A DNA stretch of 64,000 nucleotides, taken from the NCBI RefSeq assembly GCF_009830945.1, contig NZ_VWVV01000013.1, forward strand, positions 62,001-126,000, in the 5' to 3' direction. The position numbers were made by a program, and so were the translations under genes. Origin of the DNA: Nocardiopsis sp. FR4 (lineage in GTDB: Bacteria; Actinomycetota; Actinomycetes; Streptosporangiales; Streptosporangiaceae). Below the pieces are notes generated by a model. That model was given only the letters and a program-made list of their open reading frames with translations, did not search any database and was not told where the DNA came from. This document shows positions 9,517-17,416 of this stretch, one piece after another. The first letter of the stretch is position 1, and each line of letters opens with the position of its first letter.

Positions 9517-9532
9517 AACCGAACGGTCGGTT
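9517..9532. promoter_or_regulatory. TetR-type operator-like dyad
   Basis: The 16-bp near-palindrome AACCGAACGGTCGGTT resembles operators bound by many TetR-family repressors. It lies about 210 bp upstream of the MFS gene and 250 bp before the Trypco2 fragment. No TetR-family gene is in this part of the window. Confidence 0.4.
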
Positions 9533-9783
9533 AGATGGAGGGCACTTTCAGTGGCGTGGGCCTCGTGACCAGCCATGATCGGCCGCTGTCGGCGAATCGA
9601 CATGTCACCGGGTCGACCCGGAGGTGCGCCCGGGTCCGCGCGAAGCGTCCGAGATCAGTTAGGCACAGGCGAAGACGTCCCGTTAACAGCAGGCCGACAT
9701 GCAAGACTATTCATGACGGTGTGATCCATAACACTCACCCTTCGCGTCGTAGGCCCGACAGCCGCACCCCCGGGAGTCAGCAC

Positions 9784-9989
9784 ATGTCCTCCAGCATCGG
9801 ACTGGCCGAAGCCATCGGCCGGCTGCGTCAGGAACTCGACACCGCGAGGAAGGAGGGTGAGGGCCACGAGATCGGCATCGAGGTCGTCGAGGCCGAGGTC
9901 GAGTTCCTCCTGGAACTGCACAAGGAGGGCTCGGGGAAGGCCGGGGTGAACTTCGGCGTGGTCTCCGCGGGCGCGGACGGCCGGGTCGG
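9784..9989 (+). pseudogene. Truncated Trypco2-domain protein
   Basis: From ATG 9784 the reading gives GLAEAIGRLRQELDTA, an EVEFLLELHKEG strand pair, and VNFGVVSAGADGRVG, which matches the trypsin-co-occurring domain 2 (Trypco2). That family is found in actinobacterial conflict and signalling loci with trypsin-like proteases. The match stops at about residue 68, where the last beta strand of the domain should follow. From there the DNA reads as the antisense of a DedA gene. The frame stays open beyond the junction but the sequence is nonsense, so this is called a remnant. Confidence 0.6.
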
Positions 9990-10277
9990 CGCCCACGGCG
10001 TAGAGGATCCACGCGCTGACCATGGAGCCGACCGTCGCGCAGAACAGGGCGAGGGCGAAGTTCATCTCCCCGGAGTAGGCGAGGTAACCGGCGACCGGCA
10101 GGACGAGCTCGCTGGGCACCGGGGGGAAAGCGTCTCGATGGCGGGGGCGAGGCCGACGCCCACCTCCCCCAGTGCGGAGATCAGACTCAGGACCCAGCCG
10201 ATGAACCCCTCGTATTCCTCATGGGACGTCGGTGTGATCGTGTTGAGCGAAGGCACCGACAGGACAGCGGGCATCAT
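9990..10277 (-). pseudogene. DedA-family membrane protein, truncated and frameshifted
   Basis: From ATG 10277 one frame gives GFIGWVLSLISALGEVGVG and AIETL. A second frame continues with the conserved DedA segment PSELVLPVAGYLAYSGE and the next helix, ending in AWILYAVGA. A one-base loss in the codons after AIETL (near 10128) explains the shift. The gene then stops abruptly at about 9990, at the join with the Trypco2 fragment. DedA proteins are integral membrane proteins tied to lipid translocation and the proton-motive force. Only the first quarter to third survives, so no function is expected. Confidence 0.65.
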
Positions 10278-10916
10278 GGGTGCCTTGCATGGTTCGAGGA
10301 ATCCGTGGCGAGGCCGAGAAAAGGCCGCCGCCGAAACGCCCCGCGTCGGGGTACACGGAAAGATCACTGAGCTTCTCCTCTTTCCGAGCACGGGAGGAAC
10401 ACCTGCTCCCCTTCCTGCGACGACCGGCGTGCCGGCGGCGGTGTCCCCGCCACGGGACGTGGCTGTGGAGGCTTGTTTCTCCTGATGGTGAAATCAATAC
10501 AAAAGGGACCAACGGCCGGGGAGGAGAAGGCCTTTTCCCACTCCCGGGTTTTGTCGAGCCGCCCGCCTCGGCCGGTCTGGACGACGACCGGTCCCACTTC
10601 GCACACGGGTCGGACCACGGCTCACGGAACCCCGGAGGCACGGGTTCCCCGCCGACTGGCCCCGGGCCCACCGGGTGGCCGCCGCGGAACTCCCGGAGCT
10701 TATGGGCGTACCCCGTCCGAGCGGGGAGGGGCGGCTACGGTCGGGTCGACATGGCGATTCGGTCCGTTGTCGACTTGGCGTTTCGTCGGTACCGCCCGGC
10801 GCCGGGGGAGTGCGCTTCTGACAGGGACGCCGTGGGCCCCAGGGGCAAATGAGGGCCGAAAGAGGAAGAGCCCCGCTCTCCTTATGGGAGAACAAGGCTC
10901 TGAACTACACAAACCG
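10278..10916. other. Intergenic stretch without a recognisable gene
   Basis: Several open frames cross this 640-bp stretch, but none has a recognisable domain or a consistent start. Local base composition is uneven, with an A-rich patch near 10490-10505. It probably holds debris between the DedA remnant and the attachment site. Confidence 0.4.
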
Positions 10917-10960
10917 TGTGGGCGTACCAGGACTTGAACCTGGGGCCTCATCCTTATCAG
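10917..10960 (-). other. Attachment-site candidate: 3' half of a tRNA-Ile(GAU)
   Basis: On the minus strand this reads as an anticodon loop CTGATAA, the 3' anticodon strand GGATG, a variable loop, a perfect T arm (CCAGG, TTCAAGT, CCTGG) and an acceptor strand ending in CCCACA. The 5' half of a tRNA is absent; the preceding bases do not form the D arm or the acceptor partner. Such 3' fragments mark where a tyrosine integrase recombined in a tRNA gene. The integrase gene starts 157 bp away. Confidence 0.8.
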
Positions 10961-11116
10961 CGATCATCCGACCGCTGGAACGACCTGTCACGAGACTCCC
11001 CGAAACGGGCTTACCCCTGTTGAGCGGCTTTCTGCCGTTCGCCAAGTGACGCCGGGTGCCGCGCTCCACCGCACGGTCACACGGTCAGATCACGGTCAGG
11101 AACGGGGTCTGCCCAC

Positions 11117-12466
11117 ATGGGGTTCTCACGCGCCCGCACCAGCGCCAAGGGCGGGACACGCTTCACCGCGTACTACACCGACATCAAGGGGGAGGAGCGC
11201 TCAGCGGGTACCTTCGCCACCGCGAAGGAAGCCGACAGGGCGTGGCAGCGCGCCGAGGCCAAGGTCGCCGAGGGACGCGTCACCAGCACCAAGCACGGAC
11301 GACAGCGGTTCGCCGACTTCGTCCTGAACACCTGGCTGCCCAACCACGTCATGGAGGAGTCCACCCGACAGAACGTCACCTACGCCGTCAACAGACGCTT
11401 CGTACCCGAGTTCGGCAAGATGCGCATGAACGAGATCCTGCCCCAGCACGTCCAGAGCTGGGTCCGGCAGTGCCAGAAGGAGGGCCTGGCCGCCTCCTCC
11501 ATCCACCGCATGACCACCATCCTGTCGGCCATCTTCACCTCGGCCGTCGTCAACCAGGTCATCTTCACCCACCCCTGCAAGGGCGTGGTGCTGCCGACGG
11601 TCGGCAAGAAGCAGTTCGAGATCATCACCCCCGAGCAGTTCTCCGACTTCCACGACGCGATCGAGGGCGAGCGGTTCCGGCTCCTGGTGGAGTTCGACAT
11701 CGAGTCGGGGCTGCGCTGGGGAGAGCTGAGCGAGATCCGGCTCAAGGACATCGACCGGGCCACGGGCATCCTCACCGTCAGCCGGTCCGTCGTGGAACTC
11801 ACCGCGAAGTCGCACCCGACCGGCGGGCGATTCCTGGTCAAGAATTACCCGAAGGACCGCAAGTTCCGCCGCTTCAAGCTCAGCCGCCCCCTCATCACGA
11901 AGGTTCTCGCCTTCGCCCTGGCGCACGGCATCCGCGATGACGACCTGCTCTTCTCCTTCCCGAAGCAGGACGACAACGCCCCGGTGCCCGGGGTCCCCGA
12001 CGGTGTTGACCTGGGGCTCACGGCGCCCAACGACCGGGGGCGCAGGTACCAGCACGGTACGACCACGGCCTATACGAACGGCAGGTGCCGCTGTGAGTAC
12101 TGCCGTGCCGCGTTCGCCCGCTACCGGGCTGTCCGGCGCGCGGAGGGCAAGGACAAGCCCAGACGCAGGCGCGAGGTCACCACAGATGGACACATTCCAG
12201 CGGACTGGTTCCGCAAGAACATCTGGCACCCGGCAAGGGAGAAGGCCGGGTTGCCGAAGGTGGTGACCCCGCACCAGCTCCGACACGCGCACGCGTCGTG
12301 GCTGCTTGCCGGAGGCGCCAGCCTCACCGTGGTCCGGGACCGGTTGGGACACGCCTCCATCACCACCACCGAGCGCTACCTGCACACCCTGCCGGAGGCC
12401 GACGACACCGCCCTCGAGGCGTTGAGCAGTATCCGTCACCGCAGCGCGACCATGATCACCGCCTGA
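11117..12466 (+). CDS. int: Tyrosine recombinase/integrase with an inserted Cys-rich segment
   Basis: This 449-residue phage-type integrase catalyses site-specific recombination. It has an N-terminal arm-binding domain, a SAM-like core-binding domain (about 70-170), and a catalytic domain with Arg in GLRWGELSEI, HQLRHAHASWLL (HxxR), LGHASITTTERYLH (the second His and the Tyr nucleophile). Between the Arg and HxxR boxes, around residues 313-345, is an insert containing YQHGTTTAYTNGRCRCEYC. That resembles the HGT...CRCxxC module of small actinophage proteins, and it is unusual inside an integrase. The gene adjoins the tRNA-Ile fragment, so this is probably the int of the integrated element. No excisionase gene is obvious nearby. 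Confidence 0.92.
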   Translation: MGFSRARTSAKGGTRFTAYYTDIKGEERSAGTFATAKEADRAWQRAEAKVAEGRVTSTKHGRQRFADFVLNTWLPNHVMEESTRQNVTYAVNRRFVPEFGKMRMNEILPQHVQSWVRQCQKEGLAASSIHRMTTILSAIFTSAVVNQVIFTHPCKGVVLPTVGKKQFEIITPEQFSDFHDAIEGERFRLLVEFDIESGLRWGELSEIRLKDIDRATGILTVSRSVVELTAKSHPTGGRFLVKNYPKDRKFRRFKLSRPLITKVLAFALAHGIRDDDLLFSFPKQDDNAPVPGVPDGVDLGLTAPNDRGRRYQHGTTTAYTNGRCRCEYCRAAFARYRAVRRAEGKDKPRRRREVTTDGHIPADWFRKNIWHPAREKAGLPKVVTPHQLRHAHASWLLAGGASLTVVRDRLGHASITTTERYLHTLPEADDTALEALSSIRHRSATMITA

Positions 12467-12494
12467 CTCCTGACAGCGAGGTGATCTGACGGCA

Positions 12495-12529
12495 CAGCGG
12501 GGGTACAGGCCCATCCTGTACCCCCGCTG
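12495..12529. terminator. Bidirectional 15-bp hairpin terminator
   Basis: A perfect 15-bp stem (arms 12495-12509 and 12515-12529, loop CCCAT) separates the convergent integrase and replication-relaxation genes. Confidence 0.85.
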
Positions 12530-12576
12530 CTGAATCCGGCTGACCGCACTATCCGGTCAGGAGGGCTTCTACAGGG

Positions 12577-13503
12577 TCATCGGCGTGGTCCCGCGCCCAG
12601 GGCGAAATCCGTCCGTTGCTCATCCTCGTGTTCACTGACCAGGTTTCTCCAGATCCGGGCTCGGGGCCCCTGCTCCACCAGGTCAGGCATCGTCGCGCAT
12701 CCGATCGAGAATCCCGGCCGGGGAACGATCAGGTACTGCGAGGAGCGCACGTAGGCCGCCAGGTCGGTTCGCCGGTTGGCCAAGCGCCGCTTGTTGGCTC
12801 CGTCCAGGACCAGGAGCACCCGCGGAAAGCGCGGATACCGCTCCTGCCACGCGGGACGTGCTGGCCCGTCCGCGGCGCTCCTGAGTTTGCGCAGAGGATG
12901 GAAATCGAAGTAGCGGGCGTAGGACACGAGCTTGCCCGCCAGCCGGTGTACGGGCATGGTGGCGCGGTCCACCTCCACCAGGAACTGGATCTGCCAGCGC
13001 ACCCCGTCGGAGCCGTTGATGACGTAGTGCAGCAGGGCGTCGCTGATCACGTGGGTGTCGTTGAACCTGCCGTTGCCCTTGACGTAACGGTGCGCCACCT
13101 CCGGGACCCAGTACAGAGGTTCGAAGTCGTCTCCCAGTAGGCGGGCGTGCTCAAAGAAGGCCAGGCCCGTTTCGACCACCGCGAGCATGTGCTCGGCGAG
13201 CGGACCCGCGGCGCGTTCGGGGCTCATCCGGTAGGGGCGCACCAGCACCTCATCAGCTTCCTGCACCGCGCGCGCCCCGACAGGGGTGAGGAACCACCGG
13301 TGCGGTCGGCGGCCCGGGGGCACCACACGGTCAGCCAATCCCTTCCGTTCCAGATGCTTCAGGAGGTGGAGCATGTACCGGTGTGAGGCCGCCTCCGGTG
13401 TGAGCAGGCGGGCCAGCTGATGACTCGCGACCAGGCGGTGCTGGTAGAGCACCGCCAGGGTGTTTTGCGCCAGCTCGCTGGCTTCGATGGTGCGGATCGG
13501 CAA
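12577..13503 (-). CDS. Replication-relaxation family protein
   Basis: This 308-residue protein matches the actinobacterial Replic_Relax family found on plasmids and integrative conjugative elements. It has an N-terminal winged-helix region (ASELAQNTLAVLYQH, then SHQLARLLTPEAASHRYM) and a nuclease-like core with FLVEVDRATMPVHRLAGKL. Family members are linked to plasmid replication, and the fold suggests a restriction-endonuclease-like relative. The start is TTG 13503, 6 bp after GAGGAGGACC. The gene converges on the integrase and supports a plasmid-derived element here. Biochemical activity is not established. Confidence 0.8.
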   Translation of the reverse strand: MPIRTIEASELAQNTLAVLYQHRLVASHQLARLLTPEAASHRYMLHLLKHLERKGLADRVVPPGRRPHRWFLTPVGARAVQEADEVLVRPYRMSPERAAGPLAEHMLAVVETGLAFFEHARLLGDDFEPLYWVPEVAHRYVKGNGRFNDTHVISDALLHYVINGSDGVRWQIQFLVEVDRATMPVHRLAGKLVSYARYFDFHPLRKLRSAADGPARPAWQERYPRFPRVLLVLDGANKRRLANRRTDLAAYVRSSQYLIVPRPGFSIGCATMPDLVEQGPRARIWRNLVSEHEDEQRTDFALGAGPRR

Positions 13504-13849
13504 ACCGTGGTCCTCCTCGATGTAGACACAAGTCCGTCATAAGGAGGAAGCCCAACGAAGGTAAGCATGTGACCGAACAGGTCGAGAGTTCCCCTCTGCC
13601 TTTGAAGATGAAGGTTTTTTCAGGGGGGAGAAATGTCCTGCCTTCGCCCACTGAACACAGAGGACGCGCCTCGGACGGCCAGAAGCTTCCCCTCACTCCA
13701 CGAAGCTCTCAGGTCGATCCTCAGGAGCTTACTTTCCTCATTGTCAGCTCGCCCCTCAGGCGTGACCCGGGTGGCATGACAGCGTTCATCTGACGGCTCC
13801 ATGGAAACATCGGGCCTCGTGGGCCGAGTGTCGTCATACAGGAGTTCCA
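13504..13849. other. Divergent promoter stretch, no gene seen
   Basis: This 346-bp stretch separates the leftward replication-relaxation gene from rightward small ORFs. It has lower GC than its surroundings and a TTTTTTCAGGGGGG tract near 13615-13630. Open frames here lack coding character. Confidence 0.4.
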
Positions 13850-13939
13850 GTGAACGGTGACAGGGATGGTCCCCTGGATGGGCATCTACCGGTGGAGATA
13901 CGGAGCAAGAGACAGAGCGGGGATGGTGAGAAGCGATGA
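13850..13939 (+). CDS. Small ORF, 29 aa, unknown
   Basis: GTG 13850 follows AGGAGTTCCA with ideal spacing. The 29-residue product is charged and hydrophilic (begins VNGDRDGPLDGHLPVEIRSK). Its TGA overlaps the ATG of the next small ORF, which supports translational coupling. I recognise no family. Confidence 0.4.
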   Translation: MNGDRDGPLDGHLPVEIRSKRQSGDGEKR

Positions 13940-14055
13940 GTCCCGGCTGGTTGGACGAGTACGCAAGAAGGGCAGAAGGAAGGCAGTACAGCACGATCAT
14001 GGATGCAGGGGAGTCAGAGTGGGAGCGCGGTCTGGGTGTGGCAGAGGAAGGATAA
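13936..14055 (+). CDS. Small ORF, 39 aa, unknown
   Basis: This starts at ATG 13936 inside the stop of the preceding ORF (ATGA overlap) and encodes a 39-residue acidic peptide beginning MSPGWLDEYARRAEGRQY. A hairpin with a T tract begins at its end. Coupling on one side and a terminator on the other make a short real transcript plausible. No homologue is recognised. Confidence 0.45.
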   Translation: MSPGWLDEYARRAEGRQYSTIMDAGESEWERGLGVAEEG

Positions 14056-14076
14056 GGATGAAGGCCTTCCTCTTTT
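14044..14076 (+). terminator. Rho-independent terminator with T tract
   Basis: An 8-bp perfect stem (GAGGAAGG and CCTTCCTC) is followed by TTTT. It overlaps the end of the 39-aa ORF, consistent with its transcript ending here. Confidence 0.6.
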
Positions 14077-14206
14077 GTATAAGTAGAAAAGGAAGATGTC
14101 GGGGTTTGCCGACAGCGCCTCATCCCTTGTCCCACCAGGCTTTGACACGTTCGATGGCTACAGAAAGGTTGAACCCGTTCTTGTAGTGGTACCTGTAGCC
14201 CTCAGT

Positions 14207-14249
14207 CAACCGTGGGGACAACCGCGGGGACAACCGTGGTGTCAACCCT
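14207..14249. repeat. 12-bp tandem repeats, iteron-like
   Basis: Three consecutive 12-mers (CAACCGTGGGGA, CAACCGCGGGGA, CAACCGTGGTGT) are followed by a partial CAACC copy. The repeats sit between a terminator and the 3' end of the NERD gene, on an element that also carries a replication-relaxation gene. They could be replication iterons or regulator sites. Confidence 0.6.
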
Positions 14250-14312
14250 CTGAGAGCGTCCGCCCTGTGACACCTACCGGCCTTGGAGCCGTGGGCAGGA
14301 GGGCTTTCTGGG

Positions 14313-14999
14313 TCAAGACACGGCGAGATGACCGTTCAAGCGCTCCAACACCTGGGGGTCGACTGGCGCAGGCTCGGGCAACATCGTGGTCAAGGCCCCG
14401 GAGACGACCTCTCCGAGGTCACACAGCGTTCCGCTTTTTTCGAAGATGCGCGCCCGAGCGGCCGAGGTCTCGTCGATGACGGTCTCCGCAGGGACCACCC
14501 ATACCAACTGGCCCTTCCTACCGTCGGTAAGGCGGTAGGCGGCCCCGGCTTGTGAGTAGGAGCGACTGGTGTCCATCCACGGTTGGGCTACCCGTTCCCC
14601 GTTGGGCGCGATCAACTGGCCCCTGCCTTCGTCGTCGGTGCCCAGAACTCCGGCGCCGCACCCCTTCGCGTCGATGAGCAACCAGCCCGCCCCGGTGAGC
14701 ACAAGGTGGTCGATGTTGGTGGACCCCAACGACAGCGGAGGCAACCCCGCCCCGGTGAGGCGGTCCAGGTGTACCAGGTCATGGAAGAGGTGGTACACCC
14801 CAGGCAGACTCTGCAACCAGTCCTGTACAGCCTGGCCCACACGGCGTTCGAAGAACGCCCCTCGACGGGCAGTCGCACCGTACTGCTCGGCGGCTGTGTT
14901 CACAGACGTACCAGGTTGACCGTGCACGTGTACCACCGTGGCACACCCCTGTACCACTCTGCTCCACGACGGGCCGACAAGGGCATCTGCGCTGGTCAC
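14313..14999 (-). CDS. Nuclease-related-domain (NERD) protein
   Basis: This protein is up to 228 residues long and contains a NERD domain, a PD-(D/E)XK-like nuclease fold found on plasmids and defence loci. Visible motifs are FERRVGQAVQDWL, the STNIDHLVL strand and LLIDAKG, which supplies the D...DxK-type acidic/lysine set. The remainder has no added domain. The start is unsure: GTG 14999 lacks a clear ribosome binding site, and internal GTGs near 14940 and 14903 are possible. Its upstream DNA carries the CGGCAA repeat cluster, a candidate control region. The role in element maintenance or defence is unknown. Confidence 0.72.
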   Translation of the reverse strand: MTSADALVGPSWSRVVQGCATVVHVHGQPGTSVNTAAEQYGATARRGAFFERRVGQAVQDWLQSLPGVYHLFHDLVHLDRLTGAGLPPLSLGSTNIDHLVLTGAGWLLIDAKGCGAGVLGTDDEGRGQLIAPNGERVAQPWMDTSRSYSQAGAAYRLTDGRKGQLVWVVPAETVIDETSAARARIFEKSGTLCDLGEVVSGALTTMLPEPAPVDPQVLERLNGHLAVS

Positions 15000-15018
15000 A
15001 AAGGTTTACCGGCTTGTC

Positions 15019-15204
15019 GGCAAACGGCGTCGGCAAACTCCCGGCAAGGAGAGGGACAGGCCGGCAAGCCTGGAGGACTTACTCTCCGGAAGGGTTGCCG
15101 AAACACCCGTACACGCCGTGTGCCGCCTCTTTGCCGGAAAGCGGAGGATGAGCCGTGTTGGTCCGTTGGACCACCGTGTCTCCGCCGAACACCTTGTCTC
15201 GGCA
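15019..15204. repeat. Cluster of CGGCAA/TTGCCG motifs
   Basis: Seven copies of the hexamer CGGCAA or its complement lie within 186 bp: four in one orientation at 15019-15066, two inverted near 15097 and 15131, and one more near 15198. The surrounding 433 bp (15000-15432) holds no credible gene. The cluster may be an operator array or part of a replication/transfer origin between the NERD and LysRS genes. Confidence 0.55.
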
Positions 15205-15432
15205 AGTCACCGCTTTCCGGAGCGTCACCCGGCGATGGCCTGGGCCTCTCTTACGGCCAGCGTGTGTCACCGCCCGTTCCAGAGTTTGTGCACCTGGAGC
15301 ACCGCCTTCGGACCATGTGATGCACCAGGCCACGGTGGTATTGACGGTGAGTACCCCTTCGGGTTCACGGGTGCTGCTGTGAGTGCAGTCCGAGGAACCA
15401 CCCGGTGTAGGCCTGTCCGCCTGTGCCCCTGG

Positions 15433-16935
15433 TCAGTCTCCGGCGGGCTTCACGATCGGGAAGAGCACGGTTTCCCGGATGTTCTTACCGGTGAAGGCCA
15501 TGAGCAGGCGGTCGATGCCCACGCCCACACCAGCGGTCGGTGGCATCCCGTACTCCAGCGCTCGGAGGAAGTCCTCGTCCAACTGCATCGCCTCGAGGTC
15601 GCCTCCGGACGCCTTCAGCGACTGCTCGGTGAGGCGGCGGCGCTGCTCGACGGGGTCGATCAGTTCCGAGAAGCCCGTGCCGAGCTCCATGCCGAAGCCG
15701 ATGAGGTCCCACTTTTCTGTGAGCAGCGGCTCGTCCCGGTGCTGGCGGGTGAGCGGGCTGGTCTCCAGCGGGAAGTCCCGCACGAACGTGGGCTGCACGA
15801 GGGTGTGCTCCACGAGCTCCTCGAAGAGGTGCTCCACCAGCTTGCCGGGGCCCCATTCAGGGTTCCACTCGATGCCGCGTGCGTCGGCGAGCTGGCGCAC
15901 CTTCTCCAGAGGGGTGTGAACCGTGATCTCTTGGCCCAGCGTCTCGGACACCGATCCGTAGAGGGTGATGTGGGGCCAGTCCCCGCCGAGGTCGAACTCC
16001 CCGTCAGGTCGTTCGACCACGGTGGATCCGAAAACGGACTGGGCCGCTCCCTGGATCAGGGCCTGGGTGATCGCGGCTCCGTCGTTGTAGTCGCCGTAGG
16101 CCTGGTAGAACTCCAGCATCGTGAACTCGGGGTTGTGCGTGGAGTCCGCGCCCTCGTTGCGGAAGTTGCGGTTGATCTCGAAGACCCGCTCCAGGCCGCC
16201 GACCACGAGCCGCTTCAGGAACAGCTCGGGGGCGATCCTCATGTAGAGGTCCATGTCGTAGGCGTTGATGTGGGTGATGAACGGCCGTGCCGTCGCGCCT
16301 CCGTGCACCTGCTGCAACATGGGGGTCTCAACCTCGATGAAGCCGCGCAGCTCCAGCTCCGCTCGCAGGGTGCGCACCATGCGCGCTCTGCTGCGGACCA
16401 TCTGCTGGGACTCGGGGTTGACGATGAGGTCGACGTAGCGCTGGCGCACCCGGGCCTCGGGGTCGGTCAGGCCCTTGTGCTTCTCCGGCAGCGGGCGCAG
16501 GCACTTGGCGGTGAGCGTCCAGGAGCTGACCATGATGGACAGCTCGCCGCGGCGGGAGGTGATGACCTCGCCCTCCACGCCCACGTGGTCGCCGAGGTCG
16601 ACGTCGGCCTTCCAGGCGTCCAGGCGCTCCTGGCCGACCTGATCCAGCGACAGCATGATCTGCAGGTCGCCGGTCTCGTCGCGTAGGGTGGCGAAGCACA
16701 GCTTGCCGCCGGTGCGGTAGAGCATGACCCGACCGGCGATGGCAACGTGTTCGCCGGTGCGGGTGTCCGGGTCGAGGTTGGTGTGTTTGTCGCGCACGGC
16801 CTTGATCGACGTGGTGCGGGGGAAGGCCACGGGGAAGGGGTCGATGCCTTCCTCGCGCAGCCGGTCCAGCTTCTGCCGCCGGACCCGCATCTGCTCGGGC
16901 AGGTCGCCGTAGGTGGTTTCGTGCGCGTCATTCAC
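15433..16935 (-). CDS. lysS: Lysine--tRNA ligase, class II
   Basis: This 500-residue class II LysRS attaches lysine to tRNA-Lys. It has an N-terminal OB-fold anticodon-binding domain ([19 protein letters not shown], about 65-170). The catalytic core carries motif 1 around [10 protein letters not shown], motif 2 in [18 protein letters not shown] and motif 3 in [11 protein letters not shown]. All catalytic motifs look intact and the length is normal. GTG 16935 starts the conserved region. It is embedded among element-like genes rather than in the usual housekeeping setting, so it may be an additional copy (a resistant duplicate, for example). The window alone cannot show whether another LysRS exists. 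Confidence 0.93.
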   Translation of the reverse strand: MNDAHETTYGDLPEQMRVRRQKLDRLREEGIDPFPVAFPRTTSIKAVRDKHTNLDPDTRTGEHVAIAGRVMLYRTGGKLCFATLRDETGDLQIMLSLDQVGQERLDAWKADVDLGDHVGVEGEVITSRRGELSIMVSSWTLTAKCLRPLPEKHKGLTDPEARVRQRYVDLIVNPESQQMVRSRARMVRTLRAELELRGFIEVETPMLQQVHGGATARPFITHINAYDMDLYMRIAPELFLKRLVVGGLERVFEINRNFRNEGADSTHNPEFTMLEFYQAYGDYNDGAAITQALIQGAAQSVFGSTVVERPDGEFDLGGDWPHITLYGSVSETLGQEITVHTPLEKVRQLADARGIEWNPEWGPGKLVEHLFEELVEHTLVQPTFVRDFPLETSPLTRQHRDEPLLTEKWDLIGFGMELGTGFSELIDPVEQRRRLTEQSLKASGGDLEAMQLDEDFLRALEYGMPPTAGVGVGIDRLLMAFTGKNIRETVLFPIVKPAGD

Positions 16936-17051
16936 GATCTCGATCCTATCTGTGCGCAGGACTTGGCGTACGCGCTCTGAGGATGCGTCCTCGGGTGGTC
17001 GTGGTCGTGGTCGTCTCTTCGGTGTCCGATGGTTGGAGGAGGCCGCTTTCG

Positions 17052-17237
17052 TCAGCAGTGCTGGCAATGGTCGTCCTCTTTGCCGAGGAGGGTCGCGTCG
17101 ACCAGTTCGCTCAGATCCGCCGCCGCGTGAGGGGTCGGTAGGTCAGCGAGTGCGGCGACGGCCTGCGCGGTGAAGTCCGGTCCGGGCATCATGTCGAGTA
17201 GCCGGTGAAGGTGCGTGGTCAAACGTTCGTGGCACAT
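17052..17237 (-). CDS. Small Cys/His-tailed protein, 61 aa, unknown
   Basis: ATG 17237 opens a 61-residue protein with a helical, mildly acidic body and the tail KEDDHCQHC. The closely spaced Cys and His residues could bind metal, or the tail could be a modified leader/core peptide; neither is shown. It is the last of a run of small minus-strand genes (20561 to 17052), separated from the preceding gene by 179 bp and from LysRS by 116 bp. I recognise no family. Confidence 0.5.
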   Translation of the reverse strand: MCHERLTTHLHRLLDMMPGPDFTAQAVAALADLPTPHAAADLSELVDATLLGKEDDHCQHC

Positions 17238-17416
17238 GCGCTTTCCGGGAGTAACGGGGTGTGCGGATGATGAAGCGGTGGGTTCCTCATCCGAGGTCAG
17301 CGGGACGAAGTCGGTCCCACTGAGCAGGAGCCCGGTCAGTGGGGCGGGTGTGCGCCACCGGCGGAGTCGGAGCCTGCTCTGGGGGTGAGCTGGCGGTCTG
17401 TAGTGCTCAGCCCTTG

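Noticed and set aside
9535..10485. A 316-codon plus-strand open frame
   Set aside because: Its first half includes the Trypco2 fragment in frame, but the rest is antisense DedA sequence and random DNA, so the long frame is a chance fusion.
14207..15204. CRISPR array
   Set aside because: The repeats at 14207 are tandem 12-mers without spacers, and the CGGCAA copies are irregularly spaced. No cas genes are present in the window.
16936..17051. A T-box or other leader riboswitch before the LysRS gene
   Set aside because: The 116-bp spacer lacks the T-box AGGGTGGNACCGCG core and any specifier-loop structure.
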